Below, piece after piece: positions 1 through 7,400 of a DNA stretch of 12,235 nt. Under the pieces are notes generated by a model that was given only the letters and a program-made list of their open reading frames with translations, had not been told where the DNA came from and did no database searches. The translations under genes were made by a program, and so were the position numbers. This stretch comes from Cyanobacteria bacterium UBA11370 (GTDB lineage Bacteria > Cyanobacteriota > Cyanobacteriia > Cyanobacteriales > Coleofasciculaceae), in assembly GCA_003486645.1 (NCBI GenBank), contig DNGI01000513.1:1-12235 (forward strand), given 5' to 3'. The stretch's first letter is position 1; the number at the start of each line of letters is the position of its first letter.

Positions 1-48
1 CCCCCTCACCCTCTCACCCTCTCACCCCCTCCCCCTCCCCCTCTCTCA
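1..48. repeat. C/T-rich octamer tandem repeat, cut by window edge
   Basis: Six consecutive 8-base units fill the first 48 bases: CCCCCTCA, CCCTCTCA, CCCTCTCA, CCCCCTCC, CCCTCCCC, CTCTCTCA. Read on the minus strand the tract is a G/A-rich octamer array similar to those at 4471-4494 and 12195-12218. The many C runs of three or more give a G-quadruplex-type pattern on the minus strand. The left boundary is not visible. The tract ends about 115 bases upstream of the glgP start; no role in glgP expression can be read from it. Confidence 0.8.
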
Positions 49-164
49 ATATCAAAAAATCCCATAACAGAGGAGTATCCCTAAAACAGTATTAAAAGTC
101 TCACCTTTTGGACAAGAGTAAGTCCACAATATTATCCGTCTTAGACTTGGAATTTTGTCGCTCT

Positions 165-2726
165 ATGCAGCCAATTCGCACGTTCAACGTCTCTCCGTCC
201 TTACCAAAGCCGCTGGAACCCTTACGGAAGCTAGCGTATAACCTTCATTGGGATTGGAATGTCGAGACTAAAGATTTATTCCGTCGCCTAGATCGGGATC
301 TGTGGGAGTCCAGTCGCCACAACCCCGTCTTAATGCTGGGTACAATTAGCCAAGCGCGACTTGAGGAAGTGGCTGAAGATGAAGGCTTCCTCGCACAAAT
401 GGAACGGGCATCCCGACAATTAGACGATTATCTCAAAGAGCGAACGTGGTATCGCAAGCATCGCGGCAAAACGGAAGTGAATGAGTGTTATGCCTATTTT
501 TGTGCTGAATATGGTTTAGTGGATTGTCTCCCCATCTACTCTGGCGGTTTAGGAGTTCTAGCTGGGGATCACCTTAAATCTGCATCTGACTTAGGTTTGC
601 CCCTGGTAGCTGTGGGTTTGCTGTATCAGGAAGGCTACTTTGCTCAGTATCTCAATGCCGATGGTTGGCAGCAAGAACGCTACCCGGCTAATGATTTCTA
701 CAATATGCCGCTACACTTAGAACGCAATCCCGATGGTTCGGAGATGCGGATTGAGGTAAACTATCCTGGTCGCACGGTGTATGCGCGGATTTGGAGAGTA
801 CAAGTCGGAACTGTACCGTTATATTTGCTAGACACCAACATTGAACCCAACAATCCCTACGACCACGACATCACCGATGAGCTGTATGGTGGGGATCAGG
901 ATTTACGGATTCACCAAGAAATCATGTTAGGCATTGGGGGAGTTCGCGCTCTTAAAGCCTTGGGGATAAAACCCAAAGTTTATCATCTTAATGAAGGTCA
1001 CTCGGCATTTTTGATTCTGGAACGCATTCGTCTGCTGATCCAAGATGAGGGTTTAACCTTTGATGAGGCGAAACAAGTCGCTCAAGCCAGCCAAATTTTC
1101 ACCACTCATACACCAGTATCCGCCGGATTTGACCTATTTCCCCCGGATAAAGCCATGTACTATGTCGGACATTATGCCGATGTTTTTGGCTTAGGAAAAG
1201 AGGAATTTCTAGCATTAGGTCGAGAAAATACGGGGGATTTATCCTCCCCCTATAGTATGGCAGCCCTAGCCCTGAAAACATCGAGTTTTACTAATGGGGT
1301 AAGCTTATTGCATGGGGAAGTGTCACGGGTCATGTTTAAGGGGTTGTGGTCGGATTTACCCCTAGCCGAAGTGCCAATTACGGCGATTACGAATGGTGTT
1401 CATGCTCGTAGTGTGGTTGCGAAATCGACTCAAGAATTGTACGATCGCTATCTTGGCCTGAGCTGGTCAGATAAAGGTGCTGATAGTTCCGTATGGGAAC
1501 GGGTTGATTCGATTCCCGATGAGGAGTTATGGCGCAATCATGAACGCTGCCGTTCGGAAATGGTGGTATCTCTGCGGGAACGATTACTGAAACATTTGCG
1601 CGATCGCGGTGCTAAACCTGCTGAACTCGCCCGCGCCCAAGAAGTCCTTGATCCTAGTGTATTAACAATTGGCTTTGCCCGTCGGTTTGCAACTTACAAA
1701 CGAGCAAACTTATTCATGCGGGACATGGAGCGGATTAAGCACATTATGATGGGGAATAAAGACCGCAAAGTACAGTTTGTGATTTCTGGGAAAGCCCATC
1801 CCAAGGATATTCCTGGCAAAGAATTAATCCGTCAAATCATCCATACAATTCGAGAAGCGGGAATTGACAGTAATGTGGTGTTCATTCCCAACTATGACAT
1901 TTATATTGCACGGCTGATGGTAGCGGGTTGTGATGTTTGGTTAAATACTCCCCGTCGTCCGAGAGAAGCGTCTGGAACTTCAGGAATGAAAGCTGCCATG
2001 AATGGTCTACCCAATCTCAGTATTCTGGATGGTTGGTGGGATGAAGCCGATTATATCCGCACAGGTTGGTCAATTGGCAATGGGGAAGAATATGATGATC
2101 CTGACTATGAAGATGAAGTAGAAGCAAACGCCCTCTACGACTTGTTCGAGCAGGAAGTTGTCCCCTTATTCTACAATCGGGATCAGGAGGGAATTCCGCG
2201 CGGATGGGTGGCGAAGATGAAAGATGCCATTCGCCTCAACTGTCCCATGTTTAATACAGCCCGGATGTTACGGGATTATGCGACTCGTGCCTATTTCCCA
2301 GCAAGCGATCGCTACTCGGCAATGACGAGTGAGGCTTATAAACCTGCCAAGGAGTTAGCTCAGTGGAAAGGGAAACTATTTGAACAATGGTACAACATTA
2401 AAATTGAAGATGTTGATATCGCAGCACCTGCCGATCTCGTCGTTAATCAATCGGTCGCGGTTAAAACTCGGATTAATCTAGCAGGGCTTAATGCTGATGA
2501 TGTTCAAGTGGAACTCTACCAAGGTGCCATCAGCGCCGATGGACAAATCCTTAACGGGATACCCGTAGTGATGGATTACCAAGGAACAGATGGCAATAAC
2601 GATAGCATTTATACGGCTAATATTAGCTATAGCGCCAGTGGTTTACAAGGTTTGTCGTTACGGGTATTGCCCAAACACGAACATCTTTCTAGTCCGTATG
2701 AACCTGGTTTAGTTCTTTGGGCTTAG
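165..2726 (+). CDS. glgP: Alpha-glucan (glycogen) phosphorylase, DUF3417-containing type
   Basis: Cytoplasmic PLP enzyme that phosphorolyses the non-reducing ends of alpha-1,4-glucan to glucose-1-phosphate, the main step of glycogen breakdown (GT35 family). The 853-residue protein starts with an N-terminal DUF3417-like segment (about 1-105, beginning MQPIRTFNVSPSLP), followed by the phosphorylase core. Recognisable blocks are GLGVLAGDHLKSASDLG near 126-143, HLNEGHS near 275, FARRFATYKRAN near 504 and EASGTSGMK, whose Lys609 should be the PLP-binding lysine. I chose ATG 165 because the family's N-terminus begins there; an upstream in-frame TTG at 108 would add 19 residues without similarity. 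No good Shine-Dalgarno precedes 165 and I see no convincing promoter in 49-164. The gene ends in TAG and faces the PEP-CTERM gene. Length and motifs look intact. Cyanobacteria often carry more than one glgP; which paralogue this is cannot be told here. Confidence 0.96.
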   Translation: MQPIRTFNVSPSLPKPLEPLRKLAYNLHWDWNVETKDLFRRLDRDLWESSRHNPVLMLGTISQARLEEVAEDEGFLAQMERASRQLDDYLKERTWYRKHRGKTEVNECYAYFCAEYGLVDCLPIYSGGLGVLAGDHLKSASDLGLPLVAVGLLYQEGYFAQYLNADGWQQERYPANDFYNMPLHLERNPDGSEMRIEVNYPGRTVYARIWRVQVGTVPLYLLDTNIEPNNPYDHDITDELYGGDQDLRIHQEIMLGIGGVRALKALGIKPKVYHLNEGHSAFLILERIRLLIQDEGLTFDEAKQVAQASQIFTTHTPVSAGFDLFPPDKAMYYVGHYADVFGLGKEEFLALGRENTGDLSSPYSMAALALKTSSFTNGVSLLHGEVSRVMFKGLWSDLPLAEVPITAITNGVHARSVVAKSTQELYDRYLGLSWSDKGADSSVWERVDSIPDEELWRNHERCRSEMVVSLRERLLKHLRDRGAKPAELARAQEVLDPSVLTIGFARRFATYKRANLFMRDMERIKHIMMGNKDRKVQFVISGKAHPKDIPGKELIRQIIHTIREAGIDSNVVFIPNYDIYIARLMVAGCDVWLNTPRRPREASGTSGMKAAMNGLPNLSILDGWWDEADYIRTGWSIGNGEEYDDPDYEDEVEANALYDLFEQEVVPLFYNRDQEGIPRGWVAKMKDAIRLNCPMFNTARMLRDYATRAYFPASDRYSAMTSEAYKPAKELAQWKGKLFEQWYNIKIEDVDIAAPADLVVNQSVAVKTRINLAGLNADDVQVELYQGAISADGQILNGIPVVMDYQGTDGNNDSIYTANISYSASGLQGLSLRVLPKHEHLSSPYEPGLVLWA

Positions 2727-2740
2727 TTAAAACACGGACA

Positions 2741-2859
2741 CCTAGTGCAGGACGGCAGAAGGAAAGTGACCACCTGTCAGCGACAAGGGGGACAAGGGGG
2801 ACAAGGGGGACAAGGGAGAGATTTTAGCTGGTCACTTATTTGTGCCACGTTGCACTAGG
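2741..2859. repeat. Long imperfect inverted repeat around a G-rich tandem repeat (MITE-like or terminator)
   Basis: Outer arms CCTAGTGCA (2741-2749) and TGCACTAGG (2851-2859) are perfect 9-bp complements. In register inside them GGCA (2754-2757) pairs with TGCC (2843-2846), and AA 2759-2760 with TT 2840-2841. One base out of register, AAGTGACCA (2764-2772) pairs with TGGTCACTT (2829-2837). About 24 bp pair over 32-nt arms, leaving a 56-nt loop that contains the 9-mer array. It begins 14 bp after the glgP stop, so it could end or protect the glgP transcript, but there is no U-tract. The shape also resembles a miniature inverted-repeat element; no flanking target-site duplication is evident. 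Confidence 0.7.
2782..2817. repeat. 9-mer tandem repeat (GACAAGGGG)x4, G-quadruplex motif
   Basis: Units at 2782-2790, 2791-2799 and 2800-2808 are identical GACAAGGGG; the fourth (2809-2817) is GACAAGGGA. The G runs at 2787-2791, 2796-2800, 2805-2809 and 2814-2816 are separated by ACAA, matching the canonical four-run G-quadruplex pattern on the plus strand, hence also in any glgP 3' UTR. The array occupies the loop of the inverted repeat 2741-2859. Confidence 0.9.
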
Positions 2860-2869
2860 GGCTTTGTAG

Positions 2870-2919
2870 GGGCGAGTCGGCGTGAAGGTGGTAAGCGTCA
2901 CCGATCACCTAACTCGCCC
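2870..2919. repeat. Inverted repeat between convergent genes, possible bidirectional terminator
   Basis: GGGCGAGT (2870-2877) and ACTCGCCC (2912-2919) are perfect 8-bp complements. An inner pair AGGTG (2886-2890) and CACCT (2906-2910) can extend the stem after an asymmetric bulge. It lies between the 3' ends of glgP and the PEP-CTERM gene. The GC-rich stem suits a terminator, but neither strand shows a U-tract after it, so dispersed-repeat origin is equally possible. Confidence 0.5.
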
Positions 2920-3001
2920 TTTGAAGGGTGTAAGGGTCGGTTCCCCCTGTCAGTAACGGCAGAGTTCACCGATCAGAACTTAAACAACTATCCCTATTGG
3001 T

Positions 3002-3835
3002 TTAAGTCCCACTCCCTGATTTCTGTTTACGCTTTAATAAAGAACCTGTTCCCAAAGCACCCAAGGCTAGCATACTTATCATAGAAGAAGGTTCGGGAAT
3101 ATCCAGCGCTGACAAATCACAATTTCGCTGTGAATCCTCGAACGTAAAATTTGTCTCATAGGAGTTCTCTACAATAACAGTACAAGCGCTATCAGGTAGA
3201 GAAACCGATTGACCAGCTCTTAATCTAAAGTTTAATGTGCCCCTGACTAGTGGATCGTTCACTGAGGGTATAAATTCTCCCCTGGCATTTCCATCACTAT
3301 CTCTCAGGAAATCCTCAAAAATATAGGGTTGGTTTGGGCTAGTATTCCCAATTGATGAAAGTTCCTCAAGAATGGTTGTATCAATTCGTACTACAAAGGT
3401 AGAGCGGTTTGGAGAATTAGGGCTATTAATAAACTGTCCATCTAGAAACGGGAAGGCAAATGCTCCAGAATTGGCGGAAAAAGGGAACTCATTGTCAAAT
3501 ACGATCCGAGTACTTGCGTCTATAGTATTTCTATTGGTTATTGTTAGGCTGGTTAGGTTTAAAAGAATACCATTGATTGTGCTACCTGTATCGTCGATAA
3601 CACCACCTTGCTGGGCAATTAGGGTTCCTCTCATCGAGAAACCGCCTACCGTTTGATTAAATCGAATTTTATTAGTTGTATCTGGCAATAAATCTCTTGA
3701 GCTATTGTCATTAATAGTAAGGGTTTGTGAAGTGCCTAGAGTAATTTTTAGAGCGTGTGCTGCGGTAGAGTGAAAGCACATACCAACAACGACGGTTGCA
3801 CCGATTAACTGAGATAAACAATTAATTTTGAACAT
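3002..3835 (-). CDS. Secreted PEP-CTERM sorting-domain protein, function unknown
   Basis: 277 residues with an N-terminal signal peptide (hydrophobic core about 9-20, likely cut after AHA at 28) and a C-terminal PEP-CTERM signal: PEPSS at 247-251, a hydrophobic stretch about 252-267, then KRKQK. PEP-CTERM proteins are exported by Sec and processed by an exosortase, usually in bacteria that make exopolysaccharide; the mature product is expected at the cell surface or in the matrix. The middle (about 29-245) is Asn/Thr/Ser-rich and looks beta-rich; I recognise no named domain. A Cys pair lies near the end (SAC, RNC). The ATG at 3833-3835 is supported by GGAG (plus-strand 3843-3846) with a 7-nt spacer. 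It is divergent from the TpsA-like pair and convergent with glgP; no exosortase gene is in view. Confidence 0.9.
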   Translation of the reverse strand: MFKINCLSQLIGATVVVGMCFHSTAAHALKITLGTSQTLTINDNSSRDLLPDTTNKIRFNQTVGGFSMRGTLIAQQGGVIDDTGSTINGILLNLTSLTITNRNTIDASTRIVFDNEFPFSANSGAFAFPFLDGQFINSPNSPNRSTFVVRIDTTILEELSSIGNTSPNQPYIFEDFLRDSDGNARGEFIPSVNDPLVRGTLNFRLRAGQSVSLPDSACTVIVENSYETNFTFEDSQRNCDLSALDIPEPSSMISMLALGALGTGSLLKRKQKSGSGT

Positions 3836-3894
3836 AATTTTACTCCGGATAATCTTCAGTATTTTAGATTTATTGAAACAGGACTTGACCTATT

Positions 3895-3910
3895 ACTCTA
3901 TAACTAGAGT
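3895..3910. promoter_or_regulatory. 16-nt hairpin/operator-like palindrome upstream of the PEP-CTERM gene
   Basis: ACTCTA (3895-3900), TAAC, TAGAGT (3905-3910) form a perfect 6-bp inverted repeat with a 4-nt loop. It lies 60 bp before the PEP-CTERM start codon and overlaps the weak -10-like TATAGA of that strand. That position would suit a repressor site or a 5' UTR hairpin; no regulator can be named. Confidence 0.4.
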
Positions 3911-3989
3911 TTAATCTGAGGTTGACAAGACAAGCCAGTGTTTATGCCGATCTTCATGAAAAAAATACAATCAAAAACTCAGCCATTAT

Positions 3990-4137
3990 CCTAGCCTAAT
4001 CTGCTCAAAGGCTTATTTTTGTATAGGACTAGCGACAAGTCTATTAAAAAACGCTTATGAAGGAATTATGAAGGTCAATAGTTGAGCGTAACCTTGGTAT
4101 CACACTGGCTAATCCTAGCCCGATTTCTTCAGAGGCT
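3990..4137. repeat. Degenerate 24-bp direct repeat pair, 124 bp apart
   Basis: Copies at 3990-4013 and 4114-4137 both begin CCTAGCC and end AGGCT and match at 18 of 24 positions. Each can fold through AGCC/GGCT. Around the second copy GGCTA (4107-4111), TAGCC (4116-4120) and GGCTA (4134-4138) alternate, so the middle element can pair with either neighbour, giving two mutually exclusive hairpins. Confidence 0.5.
4055..4074. promoter_or_regulatory. Tandem TTATGAAGG direct repeat with 11-bp period
   Basis: TTATGAAGG occurs at 4055-4063 and again, identical, at 4066-4074. An 11-bp centre-to-centre spacing puts both copies on the same face of the helix, as in sites of OmpR/PhoB-family response regulators. 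It is about 330 bp before the first TpsA-like gene and 220 bp before the PEP-CTERM start, so it could serve either gene. The regulator is unknown. Confidence 0.4.
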
Positions 4138-4170
4138 ATTTCTAAAGAAAAGTAAAGTTAAACCTTTGTA

Positions 4171-4178
4171 GCGATCGC
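4171..4178. repeat. HIP1 palindrome GCGATCGC
   Basis: Perfect HIP1 octamer, abundant in many cyanobacterial genomes. This is the only intergenic copy in the window; five others lie in coding sequence (start positions 1600, 2305, 4616, 7110, 8557). It is mainly useful as a marker of taxonomic origin. Confidence 0.95.
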
Positions 4179-4191
4179 TTGAACATTCAGA

Positions 4192-4231
4192 ACAACGGCT
4201 TAAGTTGTGGTAACTACGGTCTAAACGTTAC
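4192..4231. repeat. Two adjacent short inverted repeats
   Basis: ACAAC (4192-4196) with GTTGT (4204-4208), then GTAAC (4210-4214) with GTTAC (4227-4231). The first loop contains the palindrome CTTAAG and the second pair overlaps AACGTT. They could be protein-binding dyads upstream of the TpsA-like operon, though five-base arms can arise by chance. Confidence 0.3.
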
Positions 4232-4288
4232 TGATTCGGCTTGAGTATCCCCTTAGAATATAAAGAGAAATTATAGGGTAACAATCTG

Positions 4289-4311
4289 GTAGGCTAGACT
4301 CTCTAACCTAC
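4289..4311 (+). promoter_or_regulatory. Leader hairpin upstream of the TpsA-like operon
   Basis: GTAGGCTAG (4289-4297) and CTAACCTAC (4303-4311) pair at 8 of 9 positions around a 5-nt loop, ACTCT. It lies about 90 bp before the start codon and downstream of the -10-like sequences at 4259-4277, so it probably falls in the 5' UTR if either of these is used. No riboswitch class is recognised. Confidence 0.4.
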
Positions 4312-4383
4312 AATGCCTAATTCTACTAAGCTACTGTGCATTTAATTGGGGTGCGTTTCTAGACGCGAATTTCTAAACCCTTG

Positions 4384-4390
4384 AAGGAGG
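4384..4390 (+). promoter_or_regulatory. Ribosome binding site fixing ATG 4402
   Basis: AAGGAGG, a near-perfect Shine-Dalgarno, stands 11 nt before ATG 4402. It overlaps the codons that would follow the alternative in-frame TTG at 4381, which argues for 4402 as the start. Confidence 0.75.
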
Positions 4391-4401
4391 CAACTACCAC
4401 G

Positions 4402-7400
4402 ATGACTCAGCATCAGAGAGCTAATACTCAGTTGTGTTCAAAGATAACACCTCGATTATATAGAGAGAGAGGGAGAGGGGGAGAGGGGGAGAAAGAGAAG
4501 GTACTCTATTGGCGTGTAATTCGGTATAAAAAGCCCTTATTCCGGCTGATTTCGCTGTTGACAACGATTAGCCTAACTGTTGCTTGGGCAGATTACTCAT
4601 TACCTCAGATTGTGCGCGATCGCACCTTGGGGACTGAAGGTTCGACAGTAAGGTCTAATGTTAACATCAAAGGGTTGCCAGCCGAGTTGATTGAGGGGGG
4701 TGCAACGCGGGGTGTCAACCTCTTTCACAGCTTTTCAGAGTTCAATATAGGAGAAGGGCAACGGGTTTATTTTGCCAATCCTGCCCAAATTGAAAATATC
4801 CTCAGTCGGGTGACAGGAAGTAGTCGTTCTGATATTTTCGGAACGCTGGGGGTACTAGGCAATGCTAATCTATTTTTAATTAATCCCAATGGGATTCTAT
4901 TCGGACGAAATGCCCAACTGGATATTCGGGGTTCATTTGTCGCAAGTACAGCGAGTAGCTTAACGTTTCCTGATGGTAGTAAGTTCAGCGCGACGAACCC
5001 TCAAGCCCCTCCTTTACTCACAATTAATGTTCCCATTGGTTTACAATATGGGACACCAACGTCAGACCCAACCATTGCTAATACTGGGAATTTAGTTGTT
5101 GGTCAAGATTTAACCCTAGCAGCAACTAATCTAAATTTACAAGGTCAGCTACAGGCTGGCAGAAATTTAACTCTTTTAGCGACTGATTCAGTACGAGTGC
5201 GGGATAGTACAAATTATCCTTTTATTGCGGCTGCTGAGGGTCAATTACTACTTGAGGGCAATCAAGGCGTAAATATTTTTGCCTTGAATCATCCGAACAG
5301 TGGTTTTTTCTCCGGTGGGGATATGGTGTTGCGTTCTGCCAATACGATAGGAGGGGATGCTCATTACTGGAGTGGTGGGAATTTTCGGATCGAACAACTT
5401 GATGGTAGTACGGGTAATTTCTATAGTGGAGATGATCCAATTGTTTTAGCGGTCAATGATGTGAGCATTGGGGATTACACGGGTGCTTCCTTACATATTC
5501 TGGCAGGGGGAAGTGTTGAACTGGGTGATGTCACAATTGATCACGTAGGCGAGACGGATACGACAATTAATGCCAATAATCGGGAGAAAATTCCTGGCAC
5601 TAATACGTCTTACCGTGCGTTAAGTCGCGTTACTCTATCCGATGAGAAGACACGGTTCAATATTAATGGTGATACTCAAGCAACGTTAGATGTCAGGGCA
5701 GGAATTGACTGGAATCAAAGCCCATTTACAGGCGCACCAACGGGTTCAGAACTGACCGTTAATCCTCTGGGTTCAGTGGATTTTCGCTCTCCAAGGAGTA
5801 ATGACGCAACGATTACTACAGGTAATATTTCGGTTACACAACCCAATGGTTTGGTCTATTTAACCAATCAGTATCATCCCAACTCATTAACAACTGGTGG
5901 GATTACGGTTGGCGCGATTACTACGACCATTCCATTCTCTTTTGATTTTGGTGATGGTGGCGATGTCGTCATCGATAGTCGCAATGAGATTAAGGTGACA
6001 GGCAACATTGATGCTACTGGTAGATTCCGGGGTGGTAATGGCGGCGATATTACCCTATTTGCCAAAGGCAATATCACCCTTAACCCTAACCTGAGTATCT
6101 TGTCTAATGCCTCTCCGATCATCCCTGGATTGACCAGTGGTGGCTTAGGAGGGACTATCATTTTCAACAGTCGTCAGTCTGATATTTTTGTCCCAGGCGG
6201 ACTGATCTTTAGTTCCAGTAATAGCAATACCCCAGGTACAGGGGGTGACATTATGATCATGGGTAGGTCATTCTATGCCACTGACGAGACTAAACTTTCT
6301 ACGAGTAGCAATTTGGGACAGGCAAATGGAGGCGGCATAATTATTCAAGGGAGTGATACTGTAACCTTTGATAACAGTGGAGTTTTCAGTACTGCTTTTT
6401 CAGTTGGGAATGGAGGAGATATCCGGATCACCACAAGTTCTCTAAATCTAATTAATGCTACCCTCGATTCTACTATTAGAGGTAGTGGTGATGGGGGCGA
6501 TCTAATCCTTGAAGCCACGGATACTGTTAGGGTTGAGGGAAGTCAAGCCAAAAGCACAGTCCGATCTGGGGCAAGCGGTGAGGGAGGAGATATTCGGATC
6601 ACTACAGGCTCATTATCTATTACCAATTCTTCATCTGATCCGTCTGATTCTGCTTCTACTTTGCTAGTGACTAGTCTACTGACTAGGACTGACGGTGTAG
6701 GGAATGCAGGCAATATTGTGATTGAAGCTAAGGATCGCATTTCTATTACCAATAAACTGAGTAATGAGGCCGATCAAGACTTAGTTTTAAATTCCACGAC
6801 TACCGCCGAAGGTAATGCCGGAAATATCATGATTAAAGCCCCCAATGCTGATTTAGTAGTTGAGGGTGCTATCCAGCTATTTACAAGCGTAGACCCAGGC
6901 GCTACAGGCAAAGGCGGTAATATTAGGATTGAAGGTCGATCGCTCTCTTTAAATAATGGGGTTGAATTTAGCGCCAGAACGGCTGGACAAGCCAATGCAG
7001 GTAACGTCAATCTTAACGTTACTGACAATCTTGCTATTGCAGAGAGTAATATTTTCACCAGTGTAGAAGCTGGGGCAATAGGTGAGGGAGGGAACATCAA
7101 GCTGACAGGGCGATCGCTTTCCTTTGATAACGCTGAAGTCTCCGCTGCTACTTGGGGTACAGGTAATGCAGGTAGAATTTCGGTGCAAGGGGATGAAACG
7201 GTTACTATCTCCAATAGCCTGATTTCTACAGCCGTAAACGAGGGTGCGATCGGTGATGGTGGCAAAATAAAAATTGATACGGGTATTCTTTCCTTAAACA
7301 ACAACTCGGAAATTACGGCTAGTACCGCTGGAGATGGGAAAGCAGGGACTATCGAAATTAACGCAGATCAAATTATTATCAATAACGCCTCACTCCGTAC

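Larger units (their letters stand above)
3836..4401. other. Divergent intergenic region (566 bp) with repeats; promoters not resolved
   Basis: No gene is seen between the divergent PEP-CTERM and TpsA-like genes. The region holds several repeats listed separately and one HIP1 octamer (4171-4178). Promoter calls are weak. For the minus-strand gene, TTGTCA (plus 3923-3928) and TATAGA (plus 3897-3902) are 20 bp apart, longer than usual. For the plus-strand gene, TATAAA (4259-4264) and TATAGG (4272-4277) are -10-like, but neither has a well-spaced -35 box. Bases 4312-4380 show nothing recognisable. Confidence 0.6.

Noticed and set aside
108..164. Upstream TTG start that would add 19 residues to GlgP
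   Set aside because: The added residues lack similarity to the family, the TTG lies in a small AAAAG/CTTTT stem, and the conserved N-terminus begins at ATG 165.
1099..1281. 60-residue minus-strand reading frame inside glgP
   Set aside because: Antisense to conserved phosphorylase sequence, with no independent support.
2782..2817. CRISPR-like array
   Set aside because: The units are 9 bp and directly abutting, with no spacers and no cas genes.
2842..3084. Possible 80-residue plus-strand gene between glgP and the PEP-CTERM gene
   Set aside because: It begins inside the inverted-repeat element, runs through another repeat, overlaps the 3' end of the well-supported PEP-CTERM gene, and has no recognisable domain or ribosome site.
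3372..3656. 94-residue plus-strand reading frame
   Set aside because: Lies wholly antisense to the PEP-CTERM gene, whose signal peptide and sorting signal show which strand codes.
3922..3950. TTGACA at 3922-3927 as a plus-strand promoter for the TpsA-like operon
   Set aside because: A perfect -35 hexamer, but no acceptable -10 follows at 16-18 bp and it is about 475 bp from the start codon.
4381..4401. TTG 4381 as start of TpsA-like copy 1
   Set aside because: It overlaps the Shine-Dalgarno AAGGAGG, which is well placed for ATG 4402.
4462..4501. G-quadruplex in the coding octamer tract
   Set aside because: Only three G runs of three or more bases are present, so it does not meet the four-run pattern seen at 2787-2816 and 12185-12213.
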